A DNA stretch of 64,000 nucleotides from Codonopsis lanceolata (lineage: Eukaryota; Streptophyta; Magnoliopsida; Asterales; Campanulaceae), in NCBI GenBank assembly GCA_013146195.2, contig CM028381.1:96349621-96413620 (forward strand), given 5' to 3'. Under the pieces are notes generated by a model, which made no database searches, had not been told where the DNA came from, and saw nothing but the letters and a program-made list of their open reading frames with translations. This document shows, in pieces, positions 57,728 to 64,000 of this stretch; position 1 is the first letter of the stretch; each line of letters begins with the position of its first letter. A program made the translations under genes and the position numbers.

Positions 57728-58621
57728 CTACCCAGAACTGCTGTTGCATGCTCCTTTCTTGCTCCTTTTCACTCGGCAATCAGCCTTGAAATGCCCACTT
57801 TTACCGCAAATCCAACATGTACCCTTAGGTTTCATGATAGTATCATTGCTAGTGTTTCCTAAGGGTCGTTTCTGGCCCTTACCTTTGTTCTTAAAAGAGC
57901 CCTCACCGGCGTCTACCATTTTTTGGCCTTTGCCTTTGTTCTTAAAAGAACCCTTAGCGGCTTCCACCATATTGATGGAAGTCAAATCCATAACCTCTTT
58001 GCCCTTGGATTTGCCGCCCTCCTGCGCCCTTAGAGATTCCTTTATGTGCAAATGGCTACCGAGTTGAACCAGAGTCAACTCTTCCTTTTAATGCTTAAGC
58101 ATATGTTTGCAGTCTTTCCAGGATGGGGGCAATTTATCTATAATGCTAGGCACTGAAATAGACTCATCCATTTACATCTTATGTTGAGCAAACTGACCAA
58201 AAATGCGAAGCAATTCATTGTATTGTTCCATTACCGGCCTAGAATCTACCATCTTATAATTCATAAAGTTTCCAACTAAGAATTTCTTACTAGAGGCATC
58301 TTCATCAATATACTTAGACTCTAGGGAATTCCATAGTTCCTTAGCAGACTCAACATTTTGGTAAATATCAAATCGAGAATCAGACATACCGTTAATAATA
58401 TGGCCTCTACAGATGTACTCATCATTCTTCCACTTGCTCCTCTTCCGCAGATCTTCCACAGTCCCATGATCCATCACTTCCAGCATAGGAGTGCTTAACA
58501 CATATACCACCTTCAAAGTCGTCAATAGGAAATGCATCTTCTTCTGCCACCAACGAAAATCAACCCCTTCAAACTTCTCCAGTTTCCTGAAATTTGTAGT
58601 CATTTCTTTCACACTCGACAT
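57728..58621 (-). pseudogene. gag: Copia gag with in-frame stops
   Basis: It starts at ATG 58619-58621 (MSSVKEMTTNFRKLEKFEGV), with the UBN2-type domain (FRWWQKKMHFLL, ELWNSLESKYIDED, FLVGNFMNYKMVDSRPVMEQ) over residues 20-145. A stop follows QHKM at 58172-58174 and another lies near 58090-58100. The same frame then continues through two GSFKNKGKGQK repeats to the zinc knuckle CWICGKSGHFKADC near 57775-57815. Gag would bind element RNA in the particle. The internal 11-residue duplication is a local oddity. Confidence 0.85.
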
Positions 58622-58821
58622 TGTAAAACAGTAAAAAATATATATATTGCAGATTGTTGGGAGTTTTATGTGCAACAATGTCGAATACAGAAACCTGGAT
58701 ATATTGTACAATCATGCACCGAGCACTTTCTTGCAAGAATTATTCGACCCTATCAAATGCCTTAAGTTACATGAATATTCTTGTTGGATAAGACTACAAT
58801 TGCCCTCCTGCTCTGACAGAC

Positions 58822-60355
58822 TGGCACTAAAGCAGGAGACTACTGTTGGAATATTCTATATATCATAACCAAAAACGAAGATGATGGAACTATTCTATAT
58901 TATATATGTGTCCCTTGCAGATAATCAAGTTTCTTTTCAAATGGTTGTATCCCTTGCAGACAGTCACCAAAATAACTATTAGGAAAACTGTCACAACCGA
59001 ATTTCAAATGTTAAAACAGGGTTATTCGTTGCGAAAACGATAAATCGAAAGGAAATAGAACACTTGATTATTAACACCTGTAAACCCGTTAAACTTATGT
59101 GAATGTGCACTCCGCACCCCCAGATTTACAATATAGTATTCCCGAGCTCACCCATCTTCAAAACATAAACCCCGACTATATCAAATGACCAATGATTTTA
59201 CTTAAATTATCAACAAAAGATTGTGATTGACATGTGTTATGAGCCAAATGCCGCTTGTGTAAAATAAATTCTATGCCGCCGGTTTATAAATTATTTTACT
59301 CTAAGCAAGGGATTGCAAAATTTGGCAACCCTTCAATAGAAACCCAAAACATTGATCTTTAGTCCATTTAACATTTATGTCCGATATCCCAAGTATCTGC
59401 TTATGAGGCAAACAACATATTAGCCGGTTCAAATCATCTATCTTAACATGTGCACTTCTCATAATGACTCAATTAATCTCCGGTACATATAAGTGAATTT
59501 TCATTAAAAATTCGTAAACCAAATACCGTTTTCATGTAAAGTCTGTACTTTTCAGAGTGAGAACATTCTCATATTTGCGCCATTGAATGAGCATCATCAC
59601 TGCATTAACCCGTTAATATAGGTGTAAATAGATAACATGTCATATGCAACTAAAACTAATTTAAGCACACATGCACTCAACCAAAACGCACACTCGACCA
59701 CAGTAAGCGCCCACATGAGTTTCACACCAGTACAAAACACACAAACAATTACATCTATATATATATATATATATATATGGGTAGTAGCTTTCCATTTATT
59801 AATACAGCCTTCCTTTTCTCTCTTAAATTTTCGCTATCCCTTGATAACAAAAGATCAAAGGCCAACGATGCAGAATATCAGTGAGTTGATGAAGATAGCT
59901 ATCAATTATAAAATGAGACGTGTCATGCCCTAAATGAAGGAATTTAGAGGTAATGAACTACTGATATATATGATGCATCTTATGCAGTTGGTGCACTCCA
60001 AATTATATGAACATATTTTGTCTTTGAACCTCTTTTAGCTCTGCCAATCTGCCATTAACAATTTTTAAGTGTTGGCTTGTTTTAAAAGCACCATGGCATC
60101 TGATAACATGATACGCTAAGACCACCACATATTTGCTAATGTGGATCTCACTTGGACAATAAGTTTTTTTTCTTCACACTAATGACCAAAGCTTTGCCGT
60201 TACATTTTTATTGGAAGGGGGCCTAGCCTTTAATAAATAAAATTTCAATTTTGGAGCATTTGGCGAACTAGAAGAGGTCGACACATTAATGACACTTTTA
60301 TCCAATGGTGCATAAGGAGAAATAACAAAATTATATTTAAAGAAGTACTTTGTCT
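58822..60355. other. Intergenic, no gene recognised
   Basis: A repeated phrase GTATCCCTTGCAGACAGTCA / GTGTCCCTTGCAGATAATCA lies at 58909 and 58945. (TA)n lies at 59755-59778. No coding similarity. Confidence 0.4.
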
Positions 60356-60364
60356 ATTTCAAAA

Positions 60365-61650
60365 GGCAAAACACACATTTAGGACACTGTACTTTTCAAA
60401 ACATTGCAATTAGGCCACTGAGACGTCAAAATTTTCGGGATGGCTACTGTACCAGACTTATCTTGCACGTTAACCCCTTTTTTGGATGGACGTTAAATTT
60501 GGACGTTAAGTTATGTTAAATATCTATTTTGTCCTTGCCTTCATCATCATCACTGTGACAACCCAGATCTGGGTTTTAAGGATGTAATTAAAACTATTAA
60601 AAGAAAAAGAAAACAAAGGGCAGGGACCTCTCTTTCATCTTTCAAATCCGTCATCCCCAATCATCACCTCGTCTCTGTCCCATCAATCGCCTCCTTCTCC
60701 GGTGAAGCATCCACAGTCCAGCTGCCATCTTTAATCGCCTTTGCTCCCTTCCGCCTTCTCCTGCCAATCAGACGACCATCATTTTCATCCCCATCTCAAT
60801 CTCCCCCCTCTTTCTCAGCAACCGGCCCCCATGTCAGCCTGACCTCTGTCACCCATCCGTCACATCCCTCACTCAAATCTATGTCGTCTCAGCTGCCATC
60901 TGTCATCTTCTCCGGCAAATCAACATCTTTTTTCCTCCCTGTCTCCAATAGTTTTGATTCTGGTCTCACGCCATCATCTCTGCCCCCTTCATCTTCCCCG
61001 GCGAATTCTTTCATCTCATCTCCATCCTCACCGACATCCTCCATCTCTGCCCCAGCAACCCAGTTTGTGCCCCCCATCAGAAACGCCAACCCCATGTCCA
61101 ACCGGCCTCCTTACCCGGTGAATCTCCATTGCCAGGATCTGTGTCGTCTCAGCCGCCATCCGTCATCTTCTCCGGCAAATCAACATCTCCCTTCCTCCCT
61201 GTCTCCAATAGTTTTGATTTCAGTCTCACGCCATCATCTCCTTCATTTTCCCTGGCGAATTCTTTCATCTCATCTCCATCCTCACCGCCATCCTCCATCT
61301 CTGCCCCAGCAACCCAGTTTGTGCCCCCCATCAGAAACGCCAACCCCATGTCCAACCGGCCTCCTTACCCGGTGAATCTCCATTGCCAGGAGCTTTAAAA
61401 CCCAGATCTGGTAGATAAAACTTTGTAAACCCAGATCTGAGTTTTAAAATCCTGATCTGGGTTACTTTGTCACAGTGATGATGATGAAGACAAGGGTAAA
61501 ATAGATATTTAACATAACTTAACGTCCATCCAAAAAAGGGGTTAACGTGCAAGATAAGTCTGGTACAGTGGCCACCCCGAAAATTTTGATGTCTCAGTGG
61601 CCTAATTGCAATGTTTTGAAAAGTATAATGACCCAAAGGTGTGTTTTACC
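60365..61650. mobile_element. MULE with perfect 9-bp TSD and GC-rich cargo (Pack-MULE candidate)
   Basis: Terminal inverted repeats of roughly 190 bases start GGCAAAACACACATTTAGG at the left and, on the minus strand, GGTAAAACACACCTTTGGG at the right; both continue through TTTTCAAAACATTGCAATTA and GGCCACTGAGAC. ATTTCAAAA flanks both sides exactly (60356-60364 and 61651-61659). The cargo is C-rich and codon-like where its surroundings are AT-rich, and contains a tandem duplication (60883-61398). No transposase is present. GC-rich foreign cargo between MULE ends is the pattern of a Pack-MULE that captured host gene sequence; the donor gene is not recognised. Confidence 0.82.
60883..61398 (+). 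repeat. 260-bp tandem duplication of the captured cargo
   Basis: GTCGTCTCAGCTGCCATCTG (60883) and GTCGTCTCAGCCGCCATCCG (61143) start two units about 260 bases apart, both ending TGAATCTCCATTGCCAGGA. The frame from 60881 stays open for 164 codons (Ser/Pro-rich, FSGKSTSFFLPVSNSFDSG). The unit length is not a multiple of three, so the second unit is read in another frame; this argues against a selected protein. Confidence 0.85.
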
Positions 61651-61659
61651 ATTTCAAAA

Positions 61660-63088
61660 CAAGAGTTTATCTTTCATTTCGTCGGTTTTAAAATAAATTT
61701 ACTTTGACATTCACCACTATATCCTTATTTTCTTCGTTACTACATAACATATCAATATTTATAACATAGTTAATTAGCTTCTTTAATTTTAATAAATATG
61801 TTGAGTCAAGCATGATTTATTTTTAGGAAAAGAGGGAGTACTATTTTCGCTATATATAACATATTAGAAGTACAAAATTTGCTATGAAAAGTAGCAAAAC
61901 TGCTAAAAATACTTCTTTCATTTCGTCCAAATAGTCCATTTTAAAAGTTTCATAATTAATGGATTTATAACTTGTATTAGATAATCAATATGTTAATATC
62001 AAATGTGTATGGTAAAGTTAAAATGTTTTGAAGATGTAAATATTATTTTTGAATTTGGAATATTTAAGTAAAACATCTTACAAAATAATATAGTGGACTC
62101 TCATTACTTGGAACAGACGAAGTTTAATTTTTGGAAGTTGATTTTTAAAGTGAAATATCACAAAATAGTATAGATGATTCTTTACCTAAAAGGGAGTGAG
62201 TAATAAATAGGTTATTTATAAACATTAAAGTTGATTAATTTTTTTGTCTATTACGGAATGAAACGATCAAAATCAAAGGTGAAAGAGCCTAGATTCAAAC
62301 ATAGGCTCCGGTAGTTATTAAAGAGAATAGCCAACAAAAAATATAAATCCTCAACTATTGACTTGATACTAAAAAGACCCCAAAGTTAAATAGACAATTA
62401 CATGAAACCATCCAACCAATATGTATTATCATTCTACAATCTGAAAATGACAAAGTATGTATCTGTGCCTAAATATGAAGACAAATACATGTGCATGCAT
62501 TAGCTAGCAAGCTGCAATGGGGTTAAAGTACGCTTCTCAAGCGTATCAAAAAGCAACCATGTTATCTTCTCCCAAAGATTTCTCACGTTATACATTTGAT
62601 GAATAAGATTATCTCAGTTTGTATATGATCAAATTGACTTCCCAAGACAGTCTACTTTGGACCCACAAAGAAATTTCTTAACTTCTTTTCTTTTTTCTTG
62701 TTACTTGTTTACTTGTTTGCATCCTCAACTAATTAAGAAAATTTCAAATAAAAATATTTGTGTGTGTGTGTGGTGGGGAGGGGGAGCCATTACTGTGACT
62801 GGGTTGAAGGCTTAACAAAAAACCAAAAAAAGTAGCTACACTGAAAGTGCCAAACTAGAGTACCCACCACCTCACCTTCCATAACCCCCTTACTTGGCAA
62901 AAATTTGTCATGTACATTTCTCTCTTCTTAAAGATCACCCCTTTCTTCCTCAAAGATTCTCAAGTAATTAACTTTCATGACTTACTCCAACTAAGATATA
63001 GACTAGCCACCCCACCCCAACTCTCATCCCTACATATTTTAACCTCCATTCATCTCTCCTTGCAGCTCAAAAGTTCGACTTCATTTTG
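61660..63088. other. Upstream region of the zinc finger gene
   Basis: It holds one MITE (61905-62195) and a (TG)n at 62760-62772. The stretch 62780-63088 is the probable promoter and leader: CTCTCTTCTTAAAG, TACATATTTTAACC and TTCATCTCTCCTTGCAG. TTGCAG|CTCAAAAG at 63060-63066 resembles an intron 3' end, so a 5' UTR intron is possible. No other gene is recognised. Confidence 0.4.
61905..62195. mobile_element. MITE-like element, AAAGAGTCCAC family
   Basis: It contains TTTCGTCCAAATAGTCCATT at the left and GTGGACTCTCATTACTTGGA at 62093-62112. GGTAAAGTTAAAATGTTTTG is shared with 11057-11219. A second inverted end (GATTCTTTACCTAAAAGGGA) follows at 62174. Boundaries are approximate. Confidence 0.5.
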
Positions 63089-63958
63089 ATGGACCAAGAG
63101 AGATATTGGATGTGGACTAAGCGAAAAGAGGGCTTAAATTCTCATGTCTTATTGTCAAACTGCCATACTTATGGCGATTCGTGGGAAGAACAAGCTTTTG
63201 CTGAAGATGCAGCTGGGCCACTTGGGGGGTGCATATGGCCTCCAAGATCTTATACCTGTAGCTTTTGTAGAAGAGAATTCAGGTCAGCTCAAGCCCTTGG
63301 CGGTCACATGAATGTTCACCGGAGAGATAGGGCTAGACTCAAACAAAGCCCTGGTCACAACAGTCATGAAATGCTTCAACATCATTACAATCAAATTCTG
63401 AATCCTTCTCAGATTTGTCATAGTATGATTGCTAACCCTAATTCTGACCATTGTGATCATGCATTTCTTGAATCGCCTTCTTCAATATCTTCTAGGGTTT
63501 CAATGTTACCTACACCGAACATCAATAAAAAAACCTTTCTCCCCCCTTTCACTTCTCCTTTGGTTCAAGAGAAACTAAAGAGTAATATTAGTACTCCTTT
63601 TTCGTCATGGACAAAGTTGGAGCCTGAGAATTACTTCCATGTACAAGGTTTGGATAAAGAGGAGAAGGGTTCAAAGGTATTTGAGTCTAACTGTATAGCA
63701 AAGACGAATCAAATCACGAATGATTTGTCGGTGAATTTGAATTTGATGATTAGGCAACGGCATGAAACAACGTCCGATGACCAGGACGAGGATGTTTTTA
63801 CTTACAAAAGAAGGAGGATTGATGAAACACTGTCGTTCTTCCCCAAAAGGGTTTCGGTTGATAGAGATCAGTCTGAATCAGAGGTGCTTGATAAACTAAG
63901 CCCTAGCTCTGTTGAGAATTTGGATCTTGAGCTAAGGCTAGGTGATCGGCCTAAATAA
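63089..63958 (+). CDS. SUPERMAN/ZFP10-like C2H2 zinc finger repressor with EAR motif
   Basis: ATG at 63089-63091 starts [15 protein letters not shown] and a single uninterrupted exon encodes 289 residues to TAA 63956-63958. One plant-type zinc finger, [20 protein letters not shown] then MNVH, uses C57, C60, H73 and H77 with the QALGGH signature at 68-73. It is preceded by WPPR and followed by RRDRARLKQ, the extended context typical of SUPERMAN, RABBIT EARS and ZFP10/ZFP11. A basic KRRR (240-243) may aid nuclear import. The C-terminal LDLELRL (278-284) is an EAR motif that recruits TOPLESS-type corepressors. The MDQxxYWMWxKRK N-terminus is closest to ZFP10-type proteins in my memory. It is expected to repress transcription in shoot or floral development; the specific targets are unknown. 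Length and single exon fit the family, and nothing is broken. Confidence 0.93.
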   Translation: MDQERYWMWTKRKEGLNSHVLLSNCHTYGDSWEEQAFAEDAAGPLGGCIWPPRSYTCSFCRREFRSAQALGGHMNVHRRDRARLKQSPGHNSHEMLQHHYNQILNPSQICHSMIANPNSDHCDHAFLESPSSISSRVSMLPTPNINKKTFLPPFTSPLVQEKLKSNISTPFSSWTKLEPENYFHVQGLDKEEKGSKVFESNCIAKTNQITNDLSVNLNLMIRQRHETTSDDQDEDVFTYKRRRIDETLSFFPKRVSVDRDQSESEVLDKLSPSSVENLDLELRLGDRPK

Positions 63959-64000
63959 GGTGAAGTAAAATACACAACATCTGATTGGTTTTTATGTTCA

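Larger units (their letters stand above)
56718..58820 (-). mobile_element. Truncated Ty1/copia element with partial LTRs
   Basis: Related segments of about 150 bases starting TGTTGGGA lie at 56718-56860 and 58655-58805 in direct orientation and are read as LTR parts: both contain TTTTATGTG, GCAAGAATTATTCGA and TATCAAATGCCTTA/GG. Between them on the minus strand are gag and a protease segment, but integrase, reverse transcriptase and RNase H are missing. The left LTR is cut after about 150 bases by a 330-bp GC-rich segment (56866-57200). No clear primer binding site or target duplication is visible. Confidence 0.65.

Noticed and set aside
60881..61375. 164-codon Ser/Pro-rich open frame as a genuine gene
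   Set aside because: It lies wholly between MULE terminal inverted repeats, spans a tandem duplication whose unit is not a multiple of three, and has no recognisable domain. It is kept as transposon cargo.
63086..63088. TTG as start of the zinc finger protein
   Set aside because: The next codon is an ATG followed by the family's expected N-terminus (MDQERYWMW).

Overview
The window reads as nuclear DNA of a flowering plant, most likely a eudicot. The support is two plant gene ends (a CURT1A-like thylakoid protein and a SUPERMAN/ZFP10-like zinc finger repressor) set in a dense plant transposon landscape: Ty1/copia, Ty3/gypsy-type LTRs, CACTA, hAT, PIF/Harbinger, Mutator-like (MULE) and Stowaway elements, with AT-rich spacers and long TA and AAT/AAC microsatellites. 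I cannot name the species from sequence alone.

Only three host-gene loci are supported. Bases 1-306 are the C-terminal end of a CURT1A-like gene whose frame is broken by one TGA. A small acidic protein with a CHZ-like (H2A.Z chaperone) motif lies on the minus strand at 47315-47953. A single-exon C2H2 zinc finger repressor with an EAR motif lies at 63089-63958. The rest is mobile DNA, its debris, or intergenic sequence in which I recognise nothing.

Layout: 1-306 CURT1A-like remnant; 635-6023 a cluster of terminal-inverted-repeat elements built around 'CGATGC' tandem motifs; 6139-10876 a complete but dead copia element (218-bp LTRs, TSD GTAAG); 11-14 kb MITEs and a PIF/Harbinger-like element; 15353-17158 a solo LTR (TSD AAGGT); 17521-20860 a broken CACTA transposase split by another solo LTR; 20880-23594 the 3' end of a Tat-like gypsy element (tandem repeats, PPT, LTR); 26022-28329 a MULE with perfect TSD TTATTTATA, itself carrying a hAT insertion, followed by a 1.8-kb tandem duplication; 31.6-32.0 kb a DUF223/RPA-like fragment; 32496-38665 one large solo LTR containing three later insertions; 42428-43131 a solo LTR; 43438-46093 a MULE-like element with a giant trinucleotide array; 47-48.6 kb the CHZ gene flanked by inverted copies of one MITE; 51693-56307 an internally deleted Sirevirus-like copia (TSD ATGCG); 56.7-58.8 kb a truncated copia; 60365-61650 a Pack-MULE-like element (TSD ATTTCAAAA); 63-64 kb the zinc finger gene.

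The genes do not form an operon or pathway. What the window records is insertion order: solo LTRs with clean duplications, nested insertions, and two MULEs with exact 9-bp duplications. The least familiar item is the family of TIR-bounded elements whose interiors are fast-changing short tandem repeats around CGATGC; its TIRs and 9-bp TSD place it with MULEs, but its interior matches nothing I recognise.
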